Part shown: positions 34,232 to 43,353 of the stretch, in pieces
How the letters are laid out: the number at the start of each line of letters is the position of its first letter
Position numbering within the stretch: the stretch's first letter is position 1
NCBI GenBank assembly: GCA_021199275.1
Contig: JAJQIJ010000001.1
Coordinates: forward strand, 148,547 to 212,546
Reading direction: 5' to 3'
Length of the DNA stretch: 64,000 nucleotides
Source of the DNA: Clostridiales bacterium
GTDB lineage: Bacteria; Bacillota; Clostridia; Oscillospirales; Acutalibacteraceae
Position numbers and translations under genes: made by a program
The notes under the pieces: model-generated
Database searches by the model: none
Told to the model about the DNA's origin: nothing
Seen by the model: only the letters and a program-made list of their open reading frames with translations

Positions 34232-35542
34232 TTGAAAATGTTCAGGCTTTTTGCGGCAGTAACGGCAATAGCATTTTTGTTCAGCGGCTGTTCGTTCAGC
34301 TTTGCCGCTTCTGTTGACGACCTTATTTCGCCCATTTTGCCCGCGGGCGAAAATGCTGCGGTGCAAAATGCGCTGAAAAGCCACTGCGAAAACACTTTTA
34401 CGCTGAAAAGCCCCGCTTCGGGTGAATACACAACGCCCTACATATTTTATGATTTTGACTCTGACGGGGAAGACGAAGCCATTGCTTTTTATGAAGATTC
34501 GGGCGATTCCGGGCGCACCAATATGGCTGTAATAACAAAAGACAGCGGCGAATGGGCTGTTGTTGACGATGTTGAGGGAGACGGGGCTGACGTTTATTCA
34601 ATAGAATTTACCGACTTGAATTCAGACGGGGTGGCGGAATTTATTGTTTTGTGGAACATTATCAGTAATTCGTCAAGCCACATGCTTTCCGTTTATTTTC
34701 AAAGCAGCTCTGCCGGCAGCTTTTCACTTTCGAAATCAGACGACACAATTACTTTAAACAATTATATATGTTCAGACATTGACCTTGACGGGGCAAATGA
34801 AATAATTGCGTTTACAATTGACTCTTCAAGCGCCTTAGCAAAAGCCACAATGTATAAATGCAAAGGCAAAAGCCTGCGCTCTGCCGGCTCCACCAAGCTT
34901 GACGGGCATATAAGCTATTACAGCAAGCTGTCTTTGGAAACAGATGACGGGCATGTTTACATTTTTGCAGACGCGGTGTCCTCAAACGCTGACGCTTCGC
35001 TTACCGAAATAGTTTTATATTCAGACTATTACGGCACAATTATTTCACCATATTACAGCTATACCACGGCTGTTACAAGCGCAACTTCGCGCAGCTTTTT
35101 GCTTACGAGCGCAGACTATGACTCTGACGGCGTTGTTGAAATTCCGCTTGAAGCTTCATTTGACACGGGCGATTCGCGCGTAACGGCGGTTGACTGGCAA
35201 TATTATAACGGCACAAACCTAAATCACGCTTATTATTCGCTTGCCGTTGAGGCAGACGGCTATCAGGTGTTTATTGACGATTCATATATTGACAACTCTT
35301 TGATTTCAGCGCAATACAGCAGTTCAAATTCGCAGCTTACCGTAAAAGACAGCAGCGGTAAAACTGCATTTAAAATAATCGCTCTTTTAAAATCTGATTA
35401 CCAGCAAAGCTCGGCTGATTATGACGGCTATTTTGAACTGTACAGCGATTCGGGCTACATATACATTGCAAAAATCGGCGCAAGCAAAGAAATGGCGCTG
35501 ACTCAAGATGAACTTTTGCAAATGGTGGCAGCAACGGCATAA
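34232..35542 (+). CDS. Lipoprotein with VCBS/FG-GAP-like calcium-loop repeats
   Basis: A 436-residue protein of unknown function. The probable start is TTG 34232 (MKMFRLFAAV), about 10 bases after TGGGGGC; ATG 34238 is the alternative. A signal peptide ends in lipobox LFSGC with C20 as the lipidated Cys, so it sits outside, anchored to the membrane. The body has at least four DxDxDG-type loops: DFDSDGEDEA, DLNSDGVAEF, DIDLDGANEI and DYDSDGVVEI, at roughly regular spacing. These resemble the calcium loops of VCBS/FG-GAP beta-propeller repeats. It is followed closely by a two-component system, which could sense envelope state with it; that is speculation. Confidence 0.75.
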   Translation: MKMFRLFAAVTAIAFLFSGCSFSFAASVDDLISPILPAGENAAVQNALKSHCENTFTLKSPASGEYTTPYIFYDFDSDGEDEAIAFYEDSGDSGRTNMAVITKDSGEWAVVDDVEGDGADVYSIEFTDLNSDGVAEFIVLWNIISNSSSHMLSVYFQSSSAGSFSLSKSDDTITLNNYICSDIDLDGANEIIAFTIDSSSALAKATMYKCKGKSLRSAGSTKLDGHISYYSKLSLETDDGHVYIFADAVSSNADASLTEIVLYSDYYGTIISPYYSYTTAVTSATSRSFLLTSADYDSDGVVEIPLEASFDTGDSRVTAVDWQYYNGTNLNHAYYSLAVEADGYQVFIDDSYIDNSLISAQYSSSNSQLTVKDSSGKTAFKIIALLKSDYQQSSADYDGYFELYSDSGYIYIAKIGASKEMALTQDELLQMVAATA

Positions 35543-35677
35543 GCGGGCGGCGGCCTTACAATTTTGCAGCCGCACACCCGGAAATTAAAACCTGCAACAT
35601 CAAACCAAATCGCCGCAGCGGCATGGCATCACACTGCTTTTCAACCGGCGGTTTGGCATGAGAAAGGATTGGTGCAA

Positions 35678-36391
35678 ATGAAAAAAATATTGGTTGCCGA
35701 AGACGAAGAATCAATACGCGAATTTATTGTTATAAATTTAGCGCGAAGCGGTTATGAAGTCGAACAGGCAGAAAACGGCGTTGAAGCACTGAAAAAGTTT
35801 TCGGAAGACGAAGCAGGCTTTGATGTTGCAATTCTTGACATCATGATGCCTGAAATGGACGGGCTGGCGGTGTGCAAGGAACTGCGGCGGCGCTCGTCTG
35901 ACCTGGGCATAATTATGCTTTCGGCAAAAACGCAGGAAATGGACAAGGTTACGGGCCTGCTTTACGGGGCGGACGACTATGTTACAAAGCCGTTTTCACC
36001 CAGTGAGCTCAACGCCCGGGTTGACGCTATTTACAGGCGTGTTGAAATGACCAGGGGCATCAGAAAAAACGACACTACGGGCGATTCAATAGTGCTGGGC
36101 GAATTTGAACTTAACCTGAGAAACAGAATGCTTACCAAAAATTCAAAGCAGATTGAGCTTACGCAGGTTGAATTTCAGATTATTGAATATTTCTTTAAAA
36201 ACCCTAACGCAGCGCTCAGCAGAACAGACATATTAAAGCAGGTTTGGGGCAGCAATTATTTTGGAGACGAAAAAATTGTTGACGTTAACATCAGGCGGCT
36301 TAGAATGAAAATTGAAGACGACCCGTCAAGCCCTGCCCGGCTTATAACAATTTGGGGTTTAGGCTACAAGTGGCTTGCCGACGAAGCGTAA
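35678..36391 (+). CDS. Response regulator, OmpR/PhoB family
   Basis: A 237-residue DNA-binding response regulator. The receiver domain (1-120) has the acidic pocket EDEES near 8-12, the phospho-acceptor Asp in VAILDIMMPEMDG near 54, and the switch Lys in YVTKPFSP. The C-terminal winged-helix domain has LTQVEFQIIEYF and the recognition-helix region VDVNIRRLRMKIE. ATG 35678 follows GAAAGGA; the in-frame sequence back to 35564 has no family similarity. Its kinase is the gene at 36519, separated only by a repeat element. Confidence 0.93.
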   Translation: MKKILVAEDEESIREFIVINLARSGYEVEQAENGVEALKKFSEDEAGFDVAILDIMMPEMDGLAVCKELRRRSSDLGIIMLSAKTQEMDKVTGLLYGADDYVTKPFSPSELNARVDAIYRRVEMTRGIRKNDTTGDSIVLGEFELNLRNRMLTKNSKQIELTQVEFQIIEYFFKNPNAALSRTDILKQVWGSNYFGDEKIVDVNIRRLRMKIEDDPSSPARLITIWGLGYKWLADEA

Positions 36392-36486
36392 TAACATAAG
36401 GGGAATGCCCCGCCTTTAAAGGCGGCAGGGCCCGCTTAACGACAGCATGCTACCCCGCGTTGAATGACGGGCAAGCCCTTATTGAA
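36390..36486 (+). repeat. Palindrome-rich intergenic repeat, copy C
   Basis: Begins AATAACATAAGGGGAATGCCCC, includes the hairpin CCGCCTTTAAAGGCGG, and ends GCGTTGAATGACGGGCAAGCCC then TTATTGAA. This is the reverse orientation of copies A and B, with the middle section shortened. It lies between the response regulator and its kinase and begins within the regulator's stop codon. Confidence 0.75.
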
Positions 36487-36518
36487 ACAAAACCAAAACA
36501 CTGTAAAGAGAAACGAAC

Positions 36519-38051
36519 ATGGCTGTAAAAATAGTTAAAAAGGCAAAAAATATATTTTTAAAAGGGCTTACAAGACGCTGGCTGTTCAATATAATCGGAA
36601 TAGTTTTCGTACTTTTAATCACCGTTTTTGTTGTTGCAAGCTTTGCCATAAAAAACTATTACTACAATTCGGTTGAAAGCATTTTAAACAGCGGCGCGTC
36701 GGTAAATGCCGTAAATTATTTTTCAACTAATCTTGATTCGGGCACCTCTCTTGAAAGCTCTGCCACTAATTTTATGCTGAGCTATTCATATAAAGATAAA
36801 ACAACTCTTTGGGTTATAGACAGCGACGGGGAAGTCATAGCTTCGTCAGACGGGTTTACGGATTCCGGCGCAGAAATGCCTGATTACACACAGGCGCTTG
36901 AATCTGAAGACGGCAGGGCAAAATATATCGGCGAATACTCTGCCACGGGCGAAAAAATCATGGCGGTTTCACGGCTGATACAGGACTCTGACGGCGCAAC
37001 TGTCGGCGCAGTCAGGGTAATGACTTCAATGGAAAAAACAGACGCACAGATAATCTACACCGTCATAATTTTGTTTTTAGCGGTTTTAATTGTGTTTGCA
37101 ATCATTATTTTTTCAAATTTGGTTTACATTCGTTCAATCATAGTGCCAATTCGTGAAATAACCAACACCACAAAGGAAATTTCAAACGGCAATCTTGACG
37201 TCAGAATTGAAAAAAAATATGACGATGAAATAGGAAATCTGTGTGATTCAATCAATTCCATGGCGGCAGACATTGCCACGGCAGACAAAATGAAAAACGA
37301 TTTCATTTCCACCATTTCGCATGAGCTTAGAACACCGCTTACTTCCATTAAGGGCTGGGGCGAAACGCTGATGTTCAATAATGATGAAAGCAGAGACAAG
37401 GTTACGTCAAAGGGGCTTGAAATCATAGTAAAGGAAGCCGGCAGGCTGGAAGGCTTTGTTGAAGAATTGCTTGACTTCAGCCGGCTGCAAAGCGGCAGAA
37501 TGACCCTGCGCCTTGCAAAAATAGACATCTTTGCAGAGCTTGATGAAACTGTGTTTACTTTCAGGGAACGTGCACAGCGAGAGGGCATGGAGGTGCGTTA
37601 CAGCATTCCTGACTTCCCCGCGCCTGCCAATGCAGATGCAAACAGGCTCAAGCAGGTGTTCATGAACATACTTGATAACGCGCTTAAATATTCGCGCGTG
37701 CCGGGCAAAATTTTTGTAAAGGCTGAGTTCTCAAGCCTTAACGGCGCAGACGCCGTTAAAATTTCCATAGCTGACAGGGGCTGCGGCATTTCTCAAAAAG
37801 ATTTGCCCCATGTAACAGAAAAATTTTACAAGGCAAACGTTTCGGTGCGCGGGTCCGGCATAGGGCTTGCCGTTTCAAACGAAATAATAAACCTGCACAA
37901 CGGCACCCTTGAAATTGACAGCGAAGAGGGCAAGGGCACGCTGGTAACAATTTATTTGCCGGTTGACAGGGTGCCCACAAAAAAACAAATCAACAAGTCT
38001 GAATCAAAAGAAGACGAAATTTCAGACGATGAAATTAAAATTGAAAGGTAA
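36519..38051 (+). CDS. Sensor histidine kinase (PhoR/WalK-like)
   Basis: A 510-residue membrane kinase. Membrane span 1 is near residues 20-46, followed by an extracytoplasmic sensor domain of about 140 residues and span 2 (VIILFLAVLIVFAIIIFSNL). The HAMP domain (SIIVPIREITNTTKEISNGN) follows, then HisKA with the phospho-His in TISHELRTPLTSIKGW. The HATPase_c domain shows ILDNALKYS, the ISIADRGCGI G1 box and GSGIGLAVS. A charged tail (ESKEDEISDDEIKIER) ends it. It pairs with the OmpR-family regulator upstream. The signal is unknown. Confidence 0.92.
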   Translation: MAVKIVKKAKNIFLKGLTRRWLFNIIGIVFVLLITVFVVASFAIKNYYYNSVESILNSGASVNAVNYFSTNLDSGTSLESSATNFMLSYSYKDKTTLWVIDSDGEVIASSDGFTDSGAEMPDYTQALESEDGRAKYIGEYSATGEKIMAVSRLIQDSDGATVGAVRVMTSMEKTDAQIIYTVIILFLAVLIVFAIIIFSNLVYIRSIIVPIREITNTTKEISNGNLDVRIEKKYDDEIGNLCDSINSMAADIATADKMKNDFISTISHELRTPLTSIKGWGETLMFNNDESRDKVTSKGLEIIVKEAGRLEGFVEELLDFSRLQSGRMTLRLAKIDIFAELDETVFTFRERAQREGMEVRYSIPDFPAPANADANRLKQVFMNILDNALKYSRVPGKIFVKAEFSSLNGADAVKISIADRGCGISQKDLPHVTEKFYKANVSVRGSGIGLAVSNEIINLHNGTLEIDSEEGKGTLVTIYLPVDRVPTKKQINKSESKEDEISDDEIKIER

Positions 38052-38057
38052 TTACAT

Positions 38058-39026
38058 ATGAGCGAAAGAAAAGCACACAAAACCGCCGTGGGCGGGCAAG
38101 CGCTTATGGAAGGCGTTATGATGCTGGGGCCCAAAGGCATGGCAACCGCAATCAGAAAGCCTGACGGTGAAATATTGACAGAAGTCAGCGAACTCAAAAG
38201 AATAAAAGACAAGCATAAATTTTTAGGCTGGCCCGTTATCAGGGGCATAGTTAATTTTGTTGAATCAATGAAAATCGGCTATAAAGCGCTTATGCATTCG
38301 GCAGAAGTTGCTTTTCCTGACGGCGAAGAGGAAGAAATGTCTGACTTTGAAAAAAAGTTCAAGTCGAAATTCGGCGATAAAATTTTCAGCTTTTTTTCAA
38401 TGCTGGCGGGCGTGTTGGGCATTTGTCTTGCATTTTTCCTTTTTTCATACCTGCCGGTGCTGGCATTTAATAAAGTTAACGAATGGTCAGGCGGCGCCAT
38501 TACTGACTTTCAGGGCTTGATAGAGGGCGTGCTTAAAATTATTATATTTGTAATTTATCTTGCCATTATCAGTTCAATGAAAGACATGAAACGCGTGTTC
38601 ATGTATCACGGCGCCGAACATAAAACCATAGCCTGTTATGAATCAGGTGAAGAGCTGACTGTTGAAAACGTAAAAAAATGCACGCGCTTTCACCCCAGGT
38701 GCGGCACGTCGTTTATATTTGTTATACTTATATTAAGCATTATAATTTACACCATTGTGGCAAAAATTTTTCCTGCCATTGCGGCGGTAAGGCTTTTGTG
38801 GATTTTTTTGAAAATTTTGTTTTTGCCGCTTATAATGGGTGCGGGCTATGAATTTATACAGTATGCCGGCAGGCACGAAAATGCTTTTGTTAAAATAGCT
38901 TCCGAGCCCGGGCTGTGGATGCAGCGCCTTACAACGCGCGAGCCCACAGACGACATAATTGAAGTCGGCATAGAGTCGCTGAAGGCTGTTATTACCGGCA
39001 ACCCTGAGGACGATGAAATAAAGTGA
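38058..39026 (+). CDS. yqhQ: DUF1385 membrane protein (YqhQ-like)
   Basis: A 322-residue protein with the DUF1385 signature: GGQALMEGVMMLGP near residue 12, then the KFLGWPVIRGIVNFVESM block, FMYHGAEHKTIACYE and the CTRFHPRCGTSFIF motif. About four membrane spans are visible. Biochemical role is not established; in Firmicutes it is almost always next to prmC and prfA-like genes, as here with prmC, so a link to membrane assembly or ribosome release has been guessed at. Its stop overlaps the prmC start by four bases. Confidence 0.9.
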   Translation: MSERKAHKTAVGGQALMEGVMMLGPKGMATAIRKPDGEILTEVSELKRIKDKHKFLGWPVIRGIVNFVESMKIGYKALMHSAEVAFPDGEEEEMSDFEKKFKSKFGDKIFSFFSMLAGVLGICLAFFLFSYLPVLAFNKVNEWSGGAITDFQGLIEGVLKIIIFVIYLAIISSMKDMKRVFMYHGAEHKTIACYESGEELTVENVKKCTRFHPRCGTSFIFVILILSIIIYTIVAKIFPAIAAVRLLWIFLKILFLPLIMGAGYEFIQYAGRHENAFVKIASEPGLWMQRLTTREPTDDIIEVGIESLKAVITGNPEDDEIK

Positions 39027-39856
39027 CTTTAAGCGAAGGCTATGCATATTCGGTGCAGTTTCTTGAATTTAACGGTGTTGACGAAGCTGAATTTAAAGCG
39101 CTTTGCGTTTCGTGTGAAGCCGCTGGGGTAAAAAATTCGCAATACCATTTTCATAAAAATGATTTAATAAGCCCCAAAAAGCTTTCAGACATGCTGTGGC
39201 GGCTTAAAAACGGCGAAGCGCTGCAATATATAATAGGCAAATGGCCGTTTTATAAATACGAATTTTACGTCGGCCCCGGTGTGCTGATACCGCGCCCGGA
39301 AACTGAAGAGCTTGCCGCGCTTGCAATAAAAGAGGCGAAAAGCAGGCAGTCTGCGGTGGTGTTTGACTTGTGTTCCGGCAGCGGCTGCATTGGTCTTAGC
39401 ATAGCGCGTGAAGCTTTGGGCTCGGCGGTTTACTGTGTTGAAAAAAGCAAAGAAGCTTTTAAATATCTGCAAAAAAACGCTGCGGGAATTTCAAACGCCA
39501 GCCTTGCCTGCGGTGATATTTTCAAGCCTGACGGTATTGACTTGCCGCAAAAGTGCGATATAATAGTTTCAAACCCGCCCTATATTAAAACGGCCGATTT
39601 GCCGCATTTGCAAAAAGAGGTGCAACAAGAGCCGCGCCCGGCGCTTGACGGCGGCGCTGACGGGCTTGATTTTTACCGCGCCATTGCCGAGCTGTGGTTT
39701 GACAGGTTAAACCGCGGCGGCAGAATTCTTTTGGAAATCGGCAGCGAGCAGGGCAAAGATGTTAAAAATCTATTCACACATTTGCCGCTTGATAATGTTA
39801 CAATAATAAAAGATGTATATAATAATGACAGAATTTTCAGCGCAGTTCGTTTATAG
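39023..39856 (+). CDS. prmC: Peptide chain release factor N5-glutamine methyltransferase
   Basis: A 277-residue SAM-dependent methyltransferase that methylates the GGQ glutamine of release factors. The GTG start at 39023 is within the yqhQ stop (GTGA). The N-terminal helical substrate domain has EALQYIIGKWPFYKYEF; the SAM site is VFDLCSGSGCIGLSIA; and the catalytic NPPY is in IIVSNPPYIKTADL. RPALDGGADGLDFYR near the C-terminus is also typical. Length is normal for PrmC/HemK. Confidence 0.95.
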   Translation: MTLSEGYAYSVQFLEFNGVDEAEFKALCVSCEAAGVKNSQYHFHKNDLISPKKLSDMLWRLKNGEALQYIIGKWPFYKYEFYVGPGVLIPRPETEELAALAIKEAKSRQSAVVFDLCSGSGCIGLSIAREALGSAVYCVEKSKEAFKYLQKNAAGISNASLACGDIFKPDGIDLPQKCDIIVSNPPYIKTADLPHLQKEVQQEPRPALDGGADGLDFYRAIAELWFDRLNRGGRILLEIGSEQGKDVKNLFTHLPLDNVTIIKDVYNNDRIFSAVRL

Positions 39857-39955
39857 ATATGCAACGCCGCACATTTAAACTGCGGGCTGTTAATCTTTAA
39901 CCCCATTTTGCATGCAGCGCTGTGCACGGCCGAAAAGCGGCGGGAAAGGGCGTTT

Positions 39956-40648
39956 ATGTCTTTAATCAGAATTCTTGCAAGCGGCGACTTCCAGCTGCTT
40001 ATCATATATATTTTGTCACGCGCATTTGTGGTTTTTATTTGCCTTCCCGCGCACGAACTGGCTCATGGCTGGGCTGCATATAAGCTGGGCGACAACACCG
40101 CAAAAAACAGCGGGCGTCTTACCTTCAGCCCGTTTGCGCACCTTGACCCAATCGGCACTCTCATGATTTTTCTGTTTGGCATTGGCTATGCAAAGCCGGT
40201 GCCCGTAAACCCAAACAACTTTAAAAAGCCTAAAAGCGGCATGGCGCTGACTGCGCTGGCCGGCCCCGCTTCAAATTTGGTTATGGGTTTTATAGGCGTG
40301 TTTCTGGCAGACACGGTGCTGGCTGCTTATTCGGCTGCCGGCAGCGCATCTTCTGCAGTTTACACGCTTTGCCAGCTGTTTTATTTACTGTTTTGGTATT
40401 CGGCCCAGGTAAATGTTTCACTGGCGGTTTTCAATTTGCTGCCTATTCCGCCGCTTGACGGGTCTCGAGTTCTGGCGATGGCGCTGCCGGACAGACTTTA
40501 TTACAAATATATGCGCTATGAACGCATAATAATGATTGTGCTTATGGTTGCGCTGTTTACCGGCATTCTTTCAACGCCGCTTTCATATCTTATAAATTTC
40601 TTTATGAACATTGTGTCTTATATTCCGGACTTGATTTTCGGGCTGTAA
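39956..40648 (+). CDS. Site-2-protease-type M50 membrane metalloprotease (YwhC-like)
   Basis: A 230-residue rhomboid-sized M50 protease with about five membrane spans. The zinc site HELAH is at residues 33-37 in the first span, and the third ligand region is FNLLPIPPLDGSRVL. ATG 39956 follows GGAAAGGG; sequence upstream in frame is unrelated. This family sits beside scpA and scpB in many Clostridia and Bacilli. The substrate is not known; its relatives cut membrane-bound regulators. Confidence 0.9.
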   Translation: MSLIRILASGDFQLLIIYILSRAFVVFICLPAHELAHGWAAYKLGDNTAKNSGRLTFSPFAHLDPIGTLMIFLFGIGYAKPVPVNPNNFKKPKSGMALTALAGPASNLVMGFIGVFLADTVLAAYSAAGSASSAVYTLCQLFYLLFWYSAQVNVSLAVFNLLPIPPLDGSRVLAMALPDRLYYKYMRYERIIMIVLMVALFTGILSTPLSYLINFFMNIVSYIPDLIFGL

Positions 40649-40665
40649 CGGCAAAAAGGGGAAGC

Positions 40666-41388
40666 ATGGAAAAAATAAATTATAAGCTTGAAATATTTGA
40701 AGGCCCTATGGACTTGCTTTTGCATCTTATAAGCAAGCATAAGCTGAACATCAATGACATTCCCATAATTGAACTTGTTAACCAATATGTTGACTATGTG
40801 CGCCAAATGGAAAACGCAGATTTTGAAATTGCGGGCGACTTTCTTGAAATGGCGGCGCGGCTGATTTACATAAAAACAGCGTCTTTGCTGCCCCGGCACG
40901 AGGAAGCGGAAAAACTGAAAAAAGAGCTAACCGGCGAACTGATTGAATACAGAGACTGTAAAATAATTGCAAAAAGGCTAAGCGAAAACACAGCGGGTTT
41001 TGACAGATATGTGCGCCAGCCCGCGGGCAGCTTTGTCAATTATGATTATGAACGCTTTCATGAAGCGGACACATTGCTTGACGCATATATAAATTCAGCC
41101 GGCAGGGCGCAAAGAAAGCTGCCGCCGCCCATATCGTCTTTTAAAGACATAGTAAGAAAAAAGTTTGTAGATGTTTCCGAAAAAGTAAATTCAGTTATCA
41201 GCGCGGTTAAGGGCAGAAAAAAAGTCGGATTTGCCTCTTTAATAAAAAATGCAAAGTCAAAAAGTGAAATAGTGGCGACTTTTCTTGCGGTTTTACAGCT
41301 AGCCAAGGCAAGAAAAATTGTAATAGGCGGCACGGCAGATAATGCCGAAATTGAAATGACTGAAGAGGTAAATGACATTGAAGAGTGA
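40666..41388 (+). CDS. scpA: Segregation and condensation protein A
   Basis: A 240-residue kleisin of the SMC-ScpA-ScpB condensin complex. The N-terminal signature is FEGPMDLLLHLISKHKLNINDIPI (shown split: FEGPMDLLLHLI then NINDIPI). This is followed by ADFEIAGDFLEMAARLIYIK and MASLLPRH-like sequence (TASLLPRHEEAE). The C-terminal winged-helix part (VATFLAVLQLAKARKI) binds the SMC head. Its 3' end overlaps scpB by 17 bases. Confidence 0.94.
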   Translation: MEKINYKLEIFEGPMDLLLHLISKHKLNINDIPIIELVNQYVDYVRQMENADFEIAGDFLEMAARLIYIKTASLLPRHEEAEKLKKELTGELIEYRDCKIIAKRLSENTAGFDRYVRQPAGSFVNYDYERFHEADTLLDAYINSAGRAQRKLPPPISSFKDIVRKKFVDVSEKVNSVISAVKGRKKVGFASLIKNAKSKSEIVATFLAVLQLAKARKIVIGGTADNAEIEMTEEVNDIEE

Positions 41389-41965
41389 AAATAATATTGT
41401 GGCCATGCTTGAAGCCATGCTCTTTTCTGCGGGCGACCCGGTTGAAGCTTCAAAGCTTGCTGAAATTTTGGAACTTGACATTGAGAGCGTTACAAAAGCG
41501 CTTGCGCGCCTTAGCGATTTATATGTTGAAAACGAAAGCGGAATCAGGCTTATAAGCCTTGACGGTAAATACCAGCTTTGCTCAAACGAAGCATATGCCG
41601 CCGAAGTCAGGCGGCTGCTGGAAATAAAGAAAAACACGCCGCTGTCTCAGGCTGCGTTTGAAGTGCTGGCAATAATAGCTTATAATAAGCATGTCACAAA
41701 AAGCTTTATTGAACAAATCAGGGGGGTTGACTGTTCAGCCACTATATCAAACCTTGTTCAAAAGGGACTTATAGAAGAAAAAGGCAGGTTGGACTTGCCG
41801 GGCAGGCCGCTGGTTTACGGCACCACAGACAGGTTTTTGCGCTGCTTTTCGCTGACGAGTCTTGACGATTTGCCGGATTTACCCGCCCCGCAAGCAGAGG
41901 GCGAAGAAAACGCCGAGGGGCAGACTTCGCTGTTTTCCGGCGAAGGGGCAGACAAAAAGCAATGA
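41372..41965 (+). CDS. scpB: Segregation and condensation protein B
   Basis: A 197-residue ScpB with two winged-helix domains: AMLFSAGDPVEASKLAEILE at the start and AFEVLAIIAYNKHVTKSFIEQIRGVD in the second. The latter is followed by the family block LPGRPLVYGTTDRFLRCF. The C-terminal acidic tail is variable in the family. It dimerises and binds ScpA for chromosome condensation. The start lies inside scpA, so their synthesis is coupled. Confidence 0.94.
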   Translation: MTLKSENNIVAMLEAMLFSAGDPVEASKLAEILELDIESVTKALARLSDLYVENESGIRLISLDGKYQLCSNEAYAAEVRRLLEIKKNTPLSQAAFEVLAIIAYNKHVTKSFIEQIRGVDCSATISNLVQKGLIEEKGRLDLPGRPLVYGTTDRFLRCFSLTSLDDLPDLPAPQAEGEENAEGQTSLFSGEGADKKQ

Positions 41966-42024
41966 TTTTTGGGCAGATATTACATTTGCCGGGCAGTTAA
42001 ATATTTTTAAAACAGGAGGGCGGC

Positions 42025-42708
42025 ATGACTTTTTTAATAGTTTTGGCAATAATTATTGTAATTTTTGCCTTGGTATTAAGCATATCGGCAACGCTTACGG
42101 TCATTTATGACAATAAGTGGACTGTAAAGCTCAAAGTTCTGTGGTTTGAATTCGATATAAAGCTGGCCGAAATTTTGCAAAAGCTGCTCTTTTCAGACAA
42201 AAAGACAAAGGAAAATAAAGAAAAAGCGAAAAAAAAGAAAAAAGAAAAATCAAACCAGCCGGCAGAAGAAAAGCCGGCAGTTAAAAAAGAGCGGCAAGGC
42301 GATAAAGAGCCAAAGCCCAACTATTTTAAAAAACTGTGGGACGAAGAGGGCATTGTCGGCATTTTTAATTTAATATCAAATGTGTCTCAGTCAGCTTCAA
42401 AAGCGGTGAAAATTTTAATTAAAGGCTTCCATATTTATTCGCTTTATGTTAAAATAATAGTCGGGGCGCCGGACGCAGCGCTTGCAGCTATGCAATACGG
42501 TAAAATATGCAGCTACTATTACCCTGTCAAGGGCATTATAACAACCAATTTAACAGTAGACAATTATGACGAATTCATAGCGCCTGACTTTATTGCAGAA
42601 GAAAATGAATATGAATTTCAGCTGATAGCGTCATTGTCTATTTACACAATTGTAAAATGCGCTCTGGCAGCTGTGGCGGAATTTGTAAAAACAGCTGTTA
42701 AAAATTAG
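42025..42708 (+). CDS. DUF2953 membrane-anchored protein (YtfI-like)
   Basis: A 227-residue protein with an N-terminal membrane span (FLIVLAIIIVIFALVLSISATL), a strongly basic lysine/glutamate-rich segment at about residues 60-100, and a C-terminal part with IIVGAPDAALAAMQYGKICSYY that matches DUF2953. GGAGGGC precedes ATG 42025. In spore-formers this gene is regularly paired with gerW/ytfJ, as here, and is thought to be sporulation-linked; no biochemical role is known. Confidence 0.82.
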   Translation: MTFLIVLAIIIVIFALVLSISATLTVIYDNKWTVKLKVLWFEFDIKLAEILQKLLFSDKKTKENKEKAKKKKKEKSNQPAEEKPAVKKERQGDKEPKPNYFKKLWDEEGIVGIFNLISNVSQSASKAVKILIKGFHIYSLYVKIIVGAPDAALAAMQYGKICSYYYPVKGIITTNLTVDNYDEFIAPDFIAEENEYEFQLIASLSIYTIVKCALAAVAEFVKTAVKN

Positions 42709-42729
42709 CTAAAACGGCAGCGGCAGTGC

Positions 42730-42813
42730 AGCTTAGGCAAGAAATGCCCCTGCCTTTAAAGGCAGCGTTGCTGCCGCCCACACGTTTAATAACTCTCAAG
42801 CCCTTATTGCAAA
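42730..42813 (+). repeat. Palindrome-rich intergenic repeat, copy D
   Basis: Starts CAGCTTAGGCAAGAAATGCCCC, carries the hairpin CTGCCTTTAAAGGCAG, and ends AATAACTCTCAAGCCC then TTATTG. Reverse orientation to copies A and B, with the central part missing. It separates the DUF2953 gene from gerW. Confidence 0.7.
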
Positions 42814-42892
42814 CGGCGGGCTTTCGGGTGCGGCGCCTTGCACAGCCACGGCAGGCGCAGCGCGACTTTATTATTTGTGGCGGAAAGGTTAA

Positions 42893-43300
42893 GTGATTAA
42901 CATGAAAGAAACACCGATTAACGGCATTATGGAAAATGCAATTTCAAAAATTCGCGACATGGTTGACGTTTCAACCATAATCGGCGAACCGTTTCAAAGC
43001 GGCGACGTAACCCTTATTCCCGTTTCAAGGGTGTCATACGGCTTTGGCAGCGGTGGCACAGACCTGCCGTCAAAGCAAAGCGCAGAGCTTTTCGGGGGCG
43101 GCGCCGGCGCCGGAATTTCCATAATTCCCGTGGCGTTTATTGTAATTCAAAACGATAAAGTCAGAATGATGCAAATCAACAATTTCACCTCTTCGGCAGA
43201 CAGGGCTATTGCAATGATACCCGAACTTGTTGAACAGGTGTCTGAGCTTGTAAAGGAAAAAAAGGCAGATAAGGAAACCAAAACCGAAGCTGCTGAATAA
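42893..43300 (+). CDS. Spore protein GerW/YtfJ family
   Basis: A 135-residue YtfJ/GerW-family protein, which in Bacillus is a forespore protein needed for lysozyme-independent germination. The signature is MENAISKIRDMVDVSTIIGEP, VTLIPVSRVSYGFGSGGTD and the glycine-rich GGGAGAGISIIPVAFIV segment. A charged C-terminal tail (KEKKADKETKTEAAE) follows. GGAAAGG is 4 bases from GTG 42893 and 13 from ATG 42902, so the exact start is unsure (135 or 132 residues). It is followed directly by a hairpin that overlaps the ribosome site of dacF. Confidence 0.9.
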   Translation: MINMKETPINGIMENAISKIRDMVDVSTIIGEPFQSGDVTLIPVSRVSYGFGSGGTDLPSKQSAELFGGGAGAGISIIPVAFIVIQNDKVRMMQINNFTSSADRAIAMIPELVEQVSELVKEKKADKETKTEAAE

Positions 43301-43305
43301 TTTTT

Positions 43306-43353
43306 AATAATCACCTGCCAATATTACCCATATATTATTAGCAGGTGATTATT
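43306..43353 (+). promoter_or_regulatory. Perfect hairpin sequestering the dacF ribosome-binding site
   Basis: AATAATCACCTGC (43306-43318) and GCAGGTGATTATT (43341-43353) are perfect 13-bp complements with a 22-base loop. The right arm contains AGGTGA, the ribosome site, and ends one base before the TTG start at 43354. It follows the gerW stop by five bases. The structure could repress dacF translation until melted, or attenuate transcription (TTATTTTG follows). Confidence 0.7.
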